DNA of 64,000 bases from Aureimonas sp. AU12 (GCF_001463705.1 NZ_BBWH01000009.1:1-64000), one strand, 5' to 3'; positions 51,980-61,147 are shown, counted from the first letter of the stretch. Notes: generated by a model not told the origin, from the sequence alone. Program-made: numbers and translations.

Positions 51980-54247
51980 TCAGCAGGGAATGGCGTTGGC
52001 GGCCGCGAACTCCTCGAGCATCTGCCGGAAGGTCTGGCGCGGATGCTTGTCGGCAAGCTGCGCCATGACCGCCTTGTTGAGGGCACCGGCATCGAGATCG
52101 AGCAGCATCGCCTTCACCGGGCCGATGGCCGAGGAGGTCATGGAAATCGAGCGGAAGCCGAGGCCGATCAGCGCCATCGCCGACAAGGGCCGCCCGGCCA
52201 TTTCGCCGCAGAGCGTCACCGACACGGAATTGCGCTGGCCCGCGTCGAGAATGTCCTTGAGGGCGCGCATGAACGGCGTCGACAGGTCGTCGAAGCGGCC
52301 GGAAATCTGCGCATTGCCCCGATCCACGGCGCAGAAGAACTGGAAAAGATCGTTCGAGCCGATCGAGACGAAGTCCACGAGTTGCATCAGCTCGTCGAGC
52401 TGGAACAGGAGCGAGGGCACCTCGATCATCGCGCCGAGCTTCAGGCGGCGCGGCATGACGTGGGCGAAGCGCGTCAGGTGCTTGAACTCGCGCGAAATCA
52501 GATCACGCGCCTTGCGCAGCTCGTCGAGGTCGGTGACCATCGGGAACATCACGCGCAGCTCGCGTCCGCCCGCCGCCTTGAGCAGCGCACGCAGCTGCGT
52601 GCGCATCAGGCCGGGCCGGTCGAGCGCCAGCCGCAGCGCGCGGTAGCCGAGCGCCGGGTTCTCCTCGGGCGGCTGGTGCAGGTAAGGCAACACCTTGTCG
52701 CCGCCGACATCGAGCGTGCGGAACGTCACGGGCTTGCCGTCGGCGGCATCCAGCACCGAGGCGTAAAGCTTCTCCTGGTCGCTGGTCTTGGGCAGCGTCG
52801 AGGCGATCATGAACTGGAGCTCGGTGCGGAACAGGCCGATGCCGGCCGCGCCCGCCGCTTCCAGCTGCGGCAGGTCGACGAGCAGGCCGGCATTCATCAG
52901 AAGGTCGATCTCGTGACCGTCCTTGGTGCGCACCGGCACGTCGCGCAACTCGCGGAACCGCTCCTGCCGCTTGGCGCGGAAGAGGACGCGCTCGGCGAAG
53001 ACGTTCTCGATCTCGACGGGCGGGCGAAGGTGGACGCTGCCCTCCTCGCCGTCGACGATGATGGCATCGCCCTTCTCGGCCATCGAGACGGCGCCCTTGA
53101 CCTGCCCGACGACGGGAATCCCGAGTGCCCGCGCGACGATCACGACGTGGCTGGTCTGCGCGCCCTCTTCGAGCACGAGGCCGCGGATCTGCTCGCGGCG
53201 ATAGTCGAGGAGTTCGGCCGCGCCCATCGAGCGCGACACGATCACCGCGTCGCCGCTCGCCCCGTCGCCGAAGAGGTCGCCGGCCCGGCCCATCAACTCG
53301 CGCAGCAGACGATTCGCGAGGTCGTCGAAATCATGCAGCCGCTCGCGCAGATACGGGTCGGTCATATGCATCATGCGCGCCCGCATGTCGTTCTGCACCT
53401 TCTCGACCGAGGCTTCGGCGGTCAGGCCGTTGCGCACGGCCTCCTCCAGCCGCCGCACCCAGCCGCGATCGTGCGCGAACATGCGATAGGCTTCGAGCAC
53501 GGCGCGATGCTCGCCCTCGGCCGCCATGTCGCGGCGCGACAGCATGTCCTCGATCGAGATGCGCAGCGACGAAAGCGAGGTCTCCAGGCGCGCAACCTCG
53601 GCCTCGGCATCCTCGTTGAAGAGGTTGGTCACGACGACGCGCGGCTCGTGCAGGATCACGTGACCAAGGCCGATGCCGTCCGCCAGCGCGTTGCCCTTGA
53701 AATGCACGGGGCGCGAGAGGTCGAGCACGACGCCCGGGCGCGACAGACCCTCGAGGCTGCCGGCGGCGATCATCTCTGCAGCAACCATGGCGACCGTTTC
53801 GAGCGCCTCGGTCTCCTCGTCCTTGTAGACCCGCTTTTCCTTGTTCTGGACGACGAGCACGCCGAGCGTGCGACCCGCCCGCAGGATCGGCACGCCCATG
53901 AAGGAGGCGAAGATCTCCTCGCCCGTCTCCGGCAGATAGGTGAAGGCGGGATGCTTCTGCGCGTCCTGCAGATTGAGGGCGCGCGCCGTCGCGGCGATCG
54001 TGCCGACGAGACCCTCGCCGAGGCGCAGCTGCGCCAGATGCACGGAGCCGGGATTGAGGCCTTCGGTGGCATAGAGTTCGAGGACGCCGTCGGCCCGCAG
54101 GACGTAGAGCGAGCAGACCTCGGCCACCATGTTGGCGGCGATCTGGCGAACGATCTCGTCGAGCCGGGCCTGCGGCTCCAGCGGCTCGGCCATCAGTTCC
54201 CTGATCCGGCGCATGAGGATGCGCGGTCCCGAGGAGTCGCTTCGCAT
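51980..54247 (-). CDS. ptsP: Nitrogen-PTS phosphoenolpyruvate-protein phosphotransferase (EI-Ntr)
   Basis: 755 residues, first enzyme of the regulatory PTS-Ntr chain. N-terminal GAF domain (about 20-155; EVCSLYVLRADGVLELYATEG), then the EI domains: phosphohistidine site GAQTSHVVIVARALGIPVVG, PEP-binding GIGLFRTELQFM, and catalytic VTLCGEMAGRP. GAF presence separates it from sugar-PTS EI. In Rhizobiales it links nitrogen/potassium status and PHB control. Follows lysC in the same direction, 94 bases apart. Confidence 0.96.
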   Translation of the reverse strand: MRSDSSGPRILMRRIRELMAEPLEPQARLDEIVRQIAANMVAEVCSLYVLRADGVLELYATEGLNPGSVHLAQLRLGEGLVGTIAATARALNLQDAQKHPAFTYLPETGEEIFASFMGVPILRAGRTLGVLVVQNKEKRVYKDEETEALETVAMVAAEMIAAGSLEGLSRPGVVLDLSRPVHFKGNALADGIGLGHVILHEPRVVVTNLFNEDAEAEVARLETSLSSLRISIEDMLSRRDMAAEGEHRAVLEAYRMFAHDRGWVRRLEEAVRNGLTAEASVEKVQNDMRARMMHMTDPYLRERLHDFDDLANRLLRELMGRAGDLFGDGASGDAVIVSRSMGAAELLDYRREQIRGLVLEEGAQTSHVVIVARALGIPVVGQVKGAVSMAEKGDAIIVDGEEGSVHLRPPVEIENVFAERVLFRAKRQERFRELRDVPVRTKDGHEIDLLMNAGLLVDLPQLEAAGAAGIGLFRTELQFMIASTLPKTSDQEKLYASVLDAADGKPVTFRTLDVGGDKVLPYLHQPPEENPALGYRALRLALDRPGLMRTQLRALLKAAGGRELRVMFPMVTDLDELRKARDLISREFKHLTRFAHVMPRRLKLGAMIEVPSLLFQLDELMQLVDFVSIGSNDLFQFFCAVDRGNAQISGRFDDLSTPFMRALKDILDAGQRNSVSVTLCGEMAGRPLSAMALIGLGFRSISMTSSAIGPVKAMLLDLDAGALNKAVMAQLADKHPRQTFRQMLEEFAAANAIPC

Positions 54248-54341
54248 CAGAGGCGTCTTCCGTCAGCCGGAGAAGTATACAGGACCCGGCCGCCGACAGG
54301 CCGGGAACAGGGCCGTCACGGCTGCTTCCAGCCGCGTCCCG

Positions 54342-55595
54342 TCAAGCTTTGTCGAGACCGTACACGGAATGCAAGGTCCGCACCGCGAGTTCCGAGAACT
54401 CGCCGTCGATGAGGATCGAGATCTTGATCTCCGACGTCGTGATGGCACGAATGTTGATGCCGCGTCCCGCCAGCGCCTTGAAGGCCGTGGCGGCGACGCC
54501 GGTGTGCGAGCGCATGCCGATGCCGATCACGGAGACCTTCGTCAGGCCCTTCTCCGACTGGATCACGTCGAAGCGCATGGAGGACTTGGCGTCCTCCAGA
54601 ATGGCGGTGGCCTTGGCCAGATCGCCGGCCGGCACCGTGAAGGTCATGTCGGTGCGCGTGCCGTCCTCGGAGATGTTCTGGACGATCATGTCGACATTGA
54701 CGCCGGCATCGGCCAGCGGGCCGAAGATGGCGGCGGCGACGCCCGGCTGGTCCTCGACGCGCCGCAGGGAGATCTGCGCCTCGTCCTTGGCGTAGGCGAT
54801 GCCGGTGACGACCTGCTGTTCCACGATTTCATCCTCGTCGCAAATGAGAGTGCCCGGCGGATTGAGGAAGTCCCCCATGCCGGGCGCGTCCGGGTCCTCG
54901 AAGGAGGAGCGCACGAAAGTGCGCACCTTGTGGACCATCGCCAGTTCCACGGAGCGGACCTGCAGCACCTTGGCACCGAGCGAGGCCATCTCCAGCATTT
55001 CCTCGAATGAGATCCGGGCGAGGCGCCGGGCCTTGGGCTCGATGCGCGGATCCGTCGTGTAGACGCCGTCGACGTCCGTGTAGATGTCGCAGCGGTCGGC
55101 CTTCAGGCCCGCCGCGATGGCGACGGCCGAGGTGTCGGACCCGCCGCGCCCGAGCGTCGCGATGCGGTTGTCGGGTGCCAACCCTTGGAAACCGGCGATC
55201 ACCGCAACCTGCCCTTCGCCGAAGCGGCGCACGATCTCGGACCCGTCGATCTCTTGGATTCGCGCGGCGCCATGGGCGCCGTCGGTGCGGATCGGGATCT
55301 GCCAGCCCATCCACGAGCGGGCGTTGACGCCCATGTTCTGCAGCGCGATCGCCAGAAGGCCCGCCGTCACCTGCTCGCCGCTCGCCACCACCGCGTCGTA
55401 CTCGCGGGCGTCGTGCATGGCGGAGGCGTCGGTGCACCAGCCGACGAGTTCGTTGGTCTTGCCCGACATGGCGGAGACGACCACGGCGACCTGATGGCCG
55501 GCGTCGACCTCGCGCTTCACGTGGCGGGCGACATTGCGGATCCGGGCGATATCGGCGACCGAAGTGCCGCCGAATTTGAGAACGAGACGCGCCAT
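54342..55595 (-). CDS. lysC: Aspartate kinase
   Basis: 417 residues. First step of lysine, threonine and methionine synthesis. Kinase signature LVLKFGGTSVADI at the N-terminus and TLGRGGSDTSAVAIA; two C-terminal ACT domains (about 265-410) with VSVIGIGMRSHTGVAATAF, the effector (lysine/threonine) site. The start MARLVLKFGG matches the family exactly; upstream in-frame codons are not conserved in character. First gene of the lysC-ptsP-prfA-prmC run, divergent from ubiG. Confidence 0.96.
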   Translation of the reverse strand: MARLVLKFGGTSVADIARIRNVARHVKREVDAGHQVAVVVSAMSGKTNELVGWCTDASAMHDAREYDAVVASGEQVTAGLLAIALQNMGVNARSWMGWQIPIRTDGAHGAARIQEIDGSEIVRRFGEGQVAVIAGFQGLAPDNRIATLGRGGSDTSAVAIAAGLKADRCDIYTDVDGVYTTDPRIEPKARRLARISFEEMLEMASLGAKVLQVRSVELAMVHKVRTFVRSSFEDPDAPGMGDFLNPPGTLICDEDEIVEQQVVTGIAYAKDEAQISLRRVEDQPGVAAAIFGPLADAGVNVDMIVQNISEDGTRTDMTFTVPAGDLAKATAILEDAKSSMRFDVIQSEKGLTKVSVIGIGMRSHTGVAATAFKALAGRGINIRAITTSEIKISILIDGEFSELAVRTLHSVYGLDKA

Positions 55596-55846
55596 GAACC
55601 CATCGAGCCTGCGACGGATCGCCGATCGGCCGCGATCCGGAATGAAAGACAAGCGCCGTCGCCGGAGAGGTCGCAATGGCGAGACTTCCGAGCGGCAGGC
55701 GGCCCGGGACGTAACCGAAGCGCGACATTTTCGCAAGGCGACGCCGGGATCGCCCGCGGACACCGCCGGCTCGGCGGCTTGACTTTGGGCGGGCGCGCGG
55801 AACATGCCGAAGCTCAATAGGTGAGATAAGCCCCGAGGCGATCGAG

Positions 55847-56596
55847 ATGGTGATGGACGCGCGACAGACGACGGTGGATGCCGGCGAGGTGGAGCGCTTC
55901 TCCCGACTCGCCGCCGAATGGTGGAACCCGACCGGCAAGTTCAAGCCGCTGCACAAGTTCAACCCGGTGCGCCTCGCCTACATCCGCGAGCAGGTTTCGA
56001 TGAACTTCGGGTGCGACCTGCGCACCGGCCGGCCATTCGAAGGGCTGCGGATGCTGGACATCGGCTGCGGCGGCGGGCTGATCGCCGAGCCGCTGGCGCG
56101 TCTCGGCGCGGACGTCGTCGGTGCGGATGCCTCGGAGACCAACATCGAGGTGGCCAAGCTCCACGCCGAGCAGAGCGGCATCGAAGTCGACTACCGGGCT
56201 GACACCGCCGAAGCGCTGGAAGCGGCGGGCGAGCGATTCGACGTCGTGCTGGCGCTCGAAGTGGTGGAGCACGTCTCCGACGTCGATTATTTCCTGCGCT
56301 CGGCGGCCCGTATGGTGAAGCCCGGCGGGCTGATCTTCGTCGCCACGATCAACCGCACCTTTAAGGCGATGACCTTCGCGATCGTCGGCGCCGAATACGT
56401 GCTGGGCTGGTTGCCGAAGGGGACGCACCAATATTCGAAGCTCGTGCGGCCGGGCGAGATCGAGACGCCGCTGCGCGGCGAAGGCATCGAGATGATCGAC
56501 GAGACCGGCGTCGTCTATCATCCGCTCGCCGACGAATGGCGCCGCTCGCGCGACACCGACGTCAACTACATGGTGCTCGGCCGCCGCATCGCCTGA
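55847..56596 (+). CDS. ubiG: Ubiquinone biosynthesis O-methyltransferase UbiG
   Basis: 249 residues. Methylates two hydroxyls in ubiquinone synthesis. Seen: [30 protein letters not shown], the typical UbiG opening, SAM motif [18 protein letters not shown], then [12 protein letters not shown] and [12 protein letters not shown]. Start at 55847; an ATG two codons on is equally possible. Divergent from lysC, as in many alphaproteobacteria. Confidence 0.97.
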   Translation: MVMDARQTTVDAGEVERFSRLAAEWWNPTGKFKPLHKFNPVRLAYIREQVSMNFGCDLRTGRPFEGLRMLDIGCGGGLIAEPLARLGADVVGADASETNIEVAKLHAEQSGIEVDYRADTAEALEAAGERFDVVLALEVVEHVSDVDYFLRSAARMVKPGGLIFVATINRTFKAMTFAIVGAEYVLGWLPKGTHQYSKLVRPGEIETPLRGEGIEMIDETGVVYHPLADEWRRSRDTDVNYMVLGRRIA

Positions 56597-56773
56597 CAGC
56601 GACCGCCACCCCAGGGCGCGGCGATCCGTCCGTCCAGCCGACCGCTTTTTCCGCCCGCGTTGCCCTTTCGGCAGCGAGGGGGGTCTGCTATGGAATGCTT
56701 CAGATTGCAGTCAAGTTTCTGACGCCGGCCGCCCTCGCGGATCTAAGGCCCGCGTGCGAAGGCAGGATACGGC

Positions 56774-57259
56774 ATGGCAGCTCTTTCGATGCGGTCCGAG
56801 ATCGAGTCCAACGGCTCGGCCGCCGTCCTCTCATTCCCCCGCTGTCCGACCGCCGAGCGCATTGCCGCCTCGCGCGACCTCAGCCCCGCACAGCGGCTCG
56901 ATCTCGAGCGCCTGCGCTGGCTGGCGCTGCGGTCTCAGCTCGCCCCCAAGCCCGATCTCGAGCGGGCCTGCTTCGTGCTCGCGGGTGAACCCGCCGTCTC
57001 GCTCGAACGCTACGCGACGGCCTTCTTCCGGGGCCTGTGCGACAATGCCTCCGGCGAGATGACGATCTACCGGCCTGGGGCGCGCTGCGTCAGCGACGAC
57101 GAACTCTGGATGACGCGGATGGTGGACGCGTGGCGCGGCGGCGAGACGAAGCTCGCTTCGGCGCTGATCGGCTGGCGCGTGCGCCGACCCGCCCAGCGCT
57201 GGATGCGCTTTCTCTCCTCCCATATGGTCGAGGCTCTCGACGCCGCCGCTCCAGTTTAG
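56774..57259 (+). CDS. Hypothetical protein, 161 aa
   Basis: Soluble protein: ERIAASRDLSPAQRLDLERLRWLALRSQLAPKPD, then a conserved-looking central block RYATAFFRGLCDNASGEMTIYRPGARCVSDDELWMTRMVDAW and a basic end. The FF.GL.......(MTIYRPG) block suggests a folded domain, but I know no name for it. Its TAG stop lies inside the first iron-box-like sequence of the dps promoter region. It may be co-regulated by proximity only. Confidence 0.75.
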   Translation: MAALSMRSEIESNGSAAVLSFPRCPTAERIAASRDLSPAQRLDLERLRWLALRSQLAPKPDLERACFVLAGEPAVSLERYATAFFRGLCDNASGEMTIYRPGARCVSDDELWMTRMVDAWRGGETKLASALIGWRVRRPAQRWMRFLSSHMVEALDAAAPV

Positions 57260-57271
57260 AATGATTCAAAA
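57255..57271. promoter_or_regulatory. Irr-box-like site upstream of dps (distal)
   Basis: TTTAGAATGATTCAAAA closely fits the Rhizobiales iron control element (TTTAGAA-N3-TTCTAAA type), two mismatches in the right arm. It contains the stop codon of the preceding gene. Confidence 0.5.
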
Positions 57272-57303
57272 CCAGCTTGAACCCGGTCGGCCGAGCAGCT
57301 ACA

Positions 57304-57318
57304 TTGGAACCATTCCAA
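57304..57318. promoter_or_regulatory. Iron-box-like dyad upstream of dps (proximal)
   Basis: TTGGAACCATTCCAA, perfect arms; differs from the imelysin-cluster site (41189-41203) in one spacer base only. Ends 33 bases before the dps ATG. Confidence 0.6.
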
Positions 57319-57351
57319 ACGGCTTTCGGCCGTCATTCGAAGGAGAATACG

Positions 57352-57822
57352 ATGGGCCTCGTCGCCGCGAAGATCGAACCCGCCGCCAAGGAAGACATCG
57401 TCAACGGCCTGACGCAGGCGCTGGCCGAGACGAACATCGAGACCTTGAAGGCGCAGAACTTCCACTGGAACGTGACCGGCATGTCCTTCGGGCCGCTGCA
57501 CGAGCTGTTCCAGAAGATCTACGAAGACCATTTCGAAGGCCAGGATCTTCTCGCCGAGCGCATCAAGGCGTTCGACGCGCATGCGGAAGGCCGCTACTCG
57601 GTGTTCCTCGAGCGCTCCGCCATCGAAGAGCATGACGGCCACGCCGACGCCCGCACCATGATCGAAGTGCTGATGAAGGATCAGGAGACGCTCTCCTCGA
57701 CCCTTTCCTCGCTGGCGCAGGTCGCCGAAGAGCATGGCGACTGGGCCACGAACGATCTGGCCACCGGCCGCATCGAGATCCACGACAAGTTCGCCTGGAT
57801 GCTCCGCGCTCACCTCAAGTAG
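57352..57822 (+). CDS. dps: Dps DNA-binding ferritin-like protein
   Basis: 156 residues. Dps stores iron using peroxide and shields DNA. The ferroxidase-site motif NFHWNVTGMSFGPLHELFQKIYEDHFEGQDLLAERI (His, Asp, Glu ligands shared between subunits) is intact. The N-terminus is short with two lysines (AAKIEPAAKED), so DNA binding may be weak. The ATG at 57352 has AAGGAGAA upstream and is preferred to an in-frame start 25 codons earlier that would overlap the operator. Two iron-box-like sites precede it. Confidence 0.96.
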   Translation: MGLVAAKIEPAAKEDIVNGLTQALAETNIETLKAQNFHWNVTGMSFGPLHELFQKIYEDHFEGQDLLAERIKAFDAHAEGRYSVFLERSAIEEHDGHADARTMIEVLMKDQETLSSTLSSLAQVAEEHGDWATNDLATGRIEIHDKFAWMLRAHLK

Positions 57823-57846
57823 GCCCGCGCAGAGCCACAGACGATC

Positions 57847-57878
57847 AGGCCCGTTGGAGCGATCCGGCGGGCCTTTTT
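57847..57878 (+). terminator. Rho-independent terminator of dps
   Basis: Arms AGGCCCG / CGGGCCT with a partly paired 14-base interior and TTTTT. The following stretch to 58110 holds no gene I can see. Confidence 0.8.
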
Positions 57879-58110
57879 CATGAGCCGATCATTCGCCGCG
57901 TGGTGCCTCCCGCTCCCGCCACCTTACGCCCCCACCGCGCTCATCGTCCGGCTGACCCCGTCCCGAGCCAGTCCACGGATACGGGCCGGCCGGACATAAA
58001 CCGACTCGGCCGGTCACGGGCGAGCGGGCAACAACCGGACCCATTGTCGTTCGAAGCATGCGAGGGGCCGCAAACACCCACGCAGCGATGGTGTCTCGAC
58101 CGGGCGGCGG

Positions 58111-58389
58111 TCAGACGCTCTCGTCGAGCGGACAGGCGACACCGTCCTGCTCGCATTTGCGGCGATAGGCGATGGCCCAGAAGGCCGGGTTCTTGTGCTC
58201 GGTCTGCAGGCGCGCCAGCAGCGTCTCGAAGAACTGCTTCTTGGCGGCGCCGTTGCCGGACCGCGGGAAACTGTCCTTCTCGGCCTTCGTCATCATGCAG
58301 CCGACGCAGCGGCCGGCACGCTTGTACTTGCAGACGTCGACGCAGGGCGACGGCGCATCGGCCCAGACCTGCAGATCTTCGCTCGTCAT
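58111..58389 (-). CDS. DUF1289 cysteine-rich protein, 92 aa (copy 1)
   Basis: Core PSPCVDVCKYKRAGRCVGCMMTKAEKD carries the four-cysteine DUF1289 motif (CxxxC...CxxC), likely a zinc or iron-sulphur site, then a helical tail with AYRRKCEQDGVACPLDES holding two more cysteines. Soluble. Next to a second copy in the same direction. Family function unknown. Confidence 0.88.
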   Translation of the reverse strand: MTSEDLQVWADAPSPCVDVCKYKRAGRCVGCMMTKAEKDSFPRSGNGAAKKQFFETLLARLQTEHKNPAFWAIAYRRKCEQDGVACPLDESV

Positions 58390-58426
58390 TCGCTTCGTCC
58401 ATGCTTCCTGGCCAACGGCGCGTCCC

Positions 58427-58717
58427 TTACGCCGCGACCTTCGCCTCGTCCACCGCCTCGATCTTGTCGAGCGGGCACGGCCGGTCCTTGCGCTCGCAGC
58501 GGCGGCGATACATGCGCGACCAGTAGGCGTAGCGCCCCGCCGTCTCCAGCCGCTCCGTGAGGACGAGGAAGAACGCCTTCTTGGCCGCCTTGCCGTCCAG
58601 CTTCTTGAACCGCTTCTTCTCCGGCTTCGTCATCCGGCAGCCGATGCATTGCCCGCCATCGCGGAACTTGCAGACGTCGATACAGGGGGACGGCGCGTTC
58701 GCCCAGGTCTTAGCCAT
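58427..58717 (-). CDS. DUF1289 cysteine-rich protein, 96 aa (copy 2)
   Basis: Same architecture as copy 1: PSPCIDVCKFRDGGQCIGCRMTKPEKKRF, then AYWSRMYRRRCERKDRPCPLDKI. It is more basic (LDGKAAKKAF) and has a different tail. It lies 37 bases before copy 1, so both are probably on one transcript with DUF1178 upstream. Tandem duplication is evident. Confidence 0.88.
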   Translation of the reverse strand: MAKTWANAPSPCIDVCKFRDGGQCIGCRMTKPEKKRFKKLDGKAAKKAFFLVLTERLETAGRYAYWSRMYRRRCERKDRPCPLDKIEAVDEAKVAA

Positions 58718-58751
58718 CGGGATCGTGTTCGGCGGCTTGCGGCCGCCGCCT

Positions 58752-59207
58752 TCAATTCTTGTCTTCGGGAAGGGCGGGAAGCGGCAGGGCGGCGATGCCC
58801 TCTTCGAGCAGCCCCCTCACCTCGGGAGCCGAAGCCTCGCCGTAGATGCGACGCTCCTCGGTTTCCCCGTAATGGATGCGACGCGCCTCCTCGGCGAAGT
58901 TCGGCCCGACATAGTCGGCCTTGGCGCGAACCTCGCGCGCCATCTCCTGCATGCGCTGGATCATCGCCAGCATCTCGGGCGGCGGCGGAGCCACGGCAGC
59001 CGTCTCTGCGGGGCGGGAGGCACCAGGCGCCCCGTCGCGGGCGGCCGCGACAGCCGGGCGCATCAGCGCCTTCGCCACGCTCGCCGTGCCACAGGACGGA
59101 CATTCGAGCAGGCCGAGCGCGGACTGCCGGTCGAAGTCCTCGCCGCTTCGGAACCAGCCGTCGAAGCCGTGGCCCGCGGGCTCGCACCTCAGCGCATAGT
59201 GGATCAT
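58752..59207 (-). CDS. DUF1178 zinc-ribbon protein, 151 aa
   Basis: Starts MIHYALRCEPAGHGFDGWFRSGEDFDRQ, the DUF1178 signature (MIxYxLxCxxxHxFExWFxS), followed by a second cysteine pair LLECPSCGTA, giving a likely zinc site. A Pro/Ala linker leads to AREVRAKADYVGPNFAEEARRIHYGE, also typical. Overlaps the stop of the amidohydrolase gene by four bases (ATGA). Unknown role. Confidence 0.9.
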   Translation of the reverse strand: MIHYALRCEPAGHGFDGWFRSGEDFDRQSALGLLECPSCGTASVAKALMRPAVAAARDGAPGASRPAETAAVAPPPPEMLAMIQRMQEMAREVRAKADYVGPNFAEEARRIHYGETEERRIYGEASAPEVRGLLEEGIAALPLPALPEDKN

Positions 59208-60064
59208 GCGGGCGCGCGCTCGCGGATCTCGGGCGCCTCGAACGGGCGACGATTCTTGAGGTTCGGGATCTTCGAGCGCGTGGAGGCGACGAGATCGGTG
59301 TCGATCCGCGCCATGGCGATGCCCGGCTCGTCACCCTTCACCTCGGCCATGACGCGGCCCCAGGGATCGACGAGAAGCGAATGGCCGAAAGTCTCGCGGC
59401 CGTCTTCGTGCCGGCCGCCCTGCGCGGCCGCGATCATGAAGGCGTTGTTCTCGATCGCGCGGGCGCGCAGCAGCACGTGCCAGTGCGCTTCGCCGGTCTG
59501 GCGGGTGAAGGCGGCGGGCGCCGTCAGCACCTCTGCGCCAGCCAGCGCCTGCGCCCGGAACAGGTCGGGAAAGCGCATGTCGTAGCAGACGGCGAAGCCG
59601 AGCCGCACGGGACCGCCGGCGATCGTCAGATCCGCGAGACCGGACCGGGTGCCGGGCACGTAGGTCGCCGATTCGCGCCAGCTCTCGCCATTGTCGAGAT
59701 CGACGTCGAACATGTGAATCTTGTCGTAGGTCTCGACGACTTCGCCGTCCGCCCCGAACAGGAAGGCGCGGTTGGCGGCCATGCCGTCCGGCGCGGCAAT
59801 CGCGGTCGAGCCGATATGCAGCGTGATCGCATGGCGGCGCGCCAGAGACCGGGCTGCGGCGACGATCGGGTCGTCCGCTTCCGAACGAAGCGCCGCCTGC
59901 AAGACCGCGCGATCCCGGCACAGCATGCCCGTCATCTCCGGGGTCTGGACGTATTGCGCACCCTTGGCGACGGCCTCGCCGACCAGCCGCTCGAGGGCCT
60001 CGGCATTGCGGGCGGGATCGACACCCGAACGCATCTGGACGACGGCGGCTTGGAAGACGGTCAT
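59204..60064 (-). CDS. Carbon-nitrogen hydrolase (nitrilase superfamily, Nit1/omega-amidase type)
   Basis: 286 residues with the Glu-Lys-Cys triad: E in VQTPEMTGML, K in TYDKIHMFDVDL, C in GFAVCYDMRFPDLFR. These motifs match the Nit1/Nit2-like branch that acts on deaminated glutathione or omega-amides. The start MTVFQAAVVQM is the family opening; the ribosome site is weak. Part of the comF-grxC-nitrilase-DUF1178 run, a conserved order near ubiG in this group. Damage repair of glutathione is plausible beside glutaredoxin. Confidence 0.92.
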   Translation of the reverse strand: MTVFQAAVVQMRSGVDPARNAEALERLVGEAVAKGAQYVQTPEMTGMLCRDRAVLQAALRSEADDPIVAAARSLARRHAITLHIGSTAIAAPDGMAANRAFLFGADGEVVETYDKIHMFDVDLDNGESWRESATYVPGTRSGLADLTIAGGPVRLGFAVCYDMRFPDLFRAQALAGAEVLTAPAAFTRQTGEAHWHVLLRARAIENNAFMIAAAQGGRHEDGRETFGHSLLVDPWGRVMAEVKGDEPGIAMARIDTDLVASTRSKIPNLKNRRPFEAPEIRERAPA

Positions 60065-60092
60065 GGGGGAAGGGTCCGGGGTTCTGGAGAGA

Positions 60093-60353
60093 TCAGGCGA
60101 CGGCGAGGAGCGGATCGAGCTTGCCGGCGCGATCGAGCGCCACGAGATCATCGCAGCCGCCGACATGTGTCTCGCCGATGAAGATCTGCGGGAAGGTCGA
60201 GCGCCCCGGCGCACGCTGCATCATCTCCTGGCGGAACGCCGGATCGACCGTCGCATCGCGCTCGTCGAAGGCGACGCCCTTGGCGGCGAGCAGTTGCTTG
60301 GCCCGCGAGCAGTAGCCGCAGAGCTGACGGGTGTAGATCGTGACGTTCGGCAT
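60093..60353 (-). CDS. grxC: Glutaredoxin 3 (GrxC)
   Basis: 86 residues. A dithiol glutaredoxin: active site CGYC in TRQLCGYCSRAKQLL (most relatives have CPYC), the cis-proline stretch RSTFPQIFIG, and GGCDDLVALDRAG for glutathione binding. Reduces disulphides with glutathione in the cytoplasm. Between comF and the amidohydrolase in the same direction. Confidence 0.95.
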   Translation of the reverse strand: MPNVTIYTRQLCGYCSRAKQLLAAKGVAFDERDATVDPAFRQEMMQRAPGRSTFPQIFIGETHVGGCDDLVALDRAGKLDPLLAVA

Positions 60354-60397
60354 CGGGCTTCGGGGTCCTGCGAAAAGACGATGACCCGGATATGCGA

Positions 60398-61147
60398 TCA
60401 ACCGCCGCCGCTCGCAACCCTTGCGAAGACGAGAACATCGACCTCCCTTGCGCCGGCCCGCTTCAGGGCGCGCGTCGCGGCCGAAACCGTGGCGCCGGTG
60501 GTGAACACGTCGTCGACGAGCAGCACACGCCGGCCGCGCACCGCATCGTCGCGCTCCGGCCGGACCTGGAAGGCGCCGCGCACGTTGGTCCGCCGCTCTT
60601 CGGGGCCAAGGCCGACCTGCGAGCGCGTCGAGCGCACCCGCACGAGGCTCGTCGGCGCGAAGTCGAGCCGCCGCCGTCGCGCGATGGCGCGGGCCAGCTC
60701 CGCCGACTGGTTGAACCGGCGGCGAAACAGGCGGCCGGAATGCAGCGGCACCGGCACCACCACCTCGGCATCGTCGAGGAGTTCGGCTCCGGCCCGCGCC
60801 ATCCAGCCCGCCATCAGCGGCACGAGGTCGGTCCGGTCGGAATATTTGAGCGAGGCGACGAGGCGCGAGGCAAGGTCCCGATAGATCACGGCGGCGCGCA
60901 GGCGCGCGAAGGCCGGGGGCTCCGCGATGGCCTCGGCGCTGAGAAAGCCGCGGCCGAGATCGAACGAGAAGGGCAACCCGAGCACCTCGCAATAGGGCCG
61001 CTCGATGAAGCGCATCGTCCGCCAGCAAGCGGGGCAGAGGGCTGCCGCCTCGCTCACCGCGCCGCCGCAGCCGGCACAGACCGGCGGATAGAGAAACCGG
61101 CCGATCGGCCGGGCGATCGACGCCAGCCCCCGCATCATCAAGCCCAT
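60398..61147 (-). CDS. comF: ComF-family phosphoribosyltransferase-like protein
   Basis: 249 residues. An N-terminal zinc finger (PPVCAGCGG ... LCPACWRTM) precedes the PRTase fold with VVPVPLHSGRLFRRRFNQSAELA and the PRPP-loop RVLLVDDVFTTGATV. ComF/GntX proteins serve DNA uptake or repair-like roles; the reaction is unknown. GGAGGG lies six bases before the ATG. First gene of the operon that ends with DUF1289 copy 1; divergent from a methyltransferase gene. Confidence 0.93.
   Translation of the reverse strand: MGLMMRGLASIARPIGRFLYPPVCAGCGGAVSEAAALCPACWRTMRFIERPYCEVLGLPFSFDLGRGFLSAEAIAEPPAFARLRAAVIYRDLASRLVASLKYSDRTDLVPLMAGWMARAGAELLDDAEVVVPVPLHSGRLFRRRFNQSAELARAIARRRRLDFAPTSLVRVRSTRSQVGLGPEERRTNVRGAFQVRPERDDAVRGRRVLLVDDVFTTGATVSAATRALKRAGAREVDVLVFARVASGGG

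Noticed and set aside
57305-57335. GGAAC in front of dps as an EcfG -35 element
   Set aside because: No CGTT or CGGTT follows at 16-19 bases; the GGAAC is part of the TTGGAA dyad instead.
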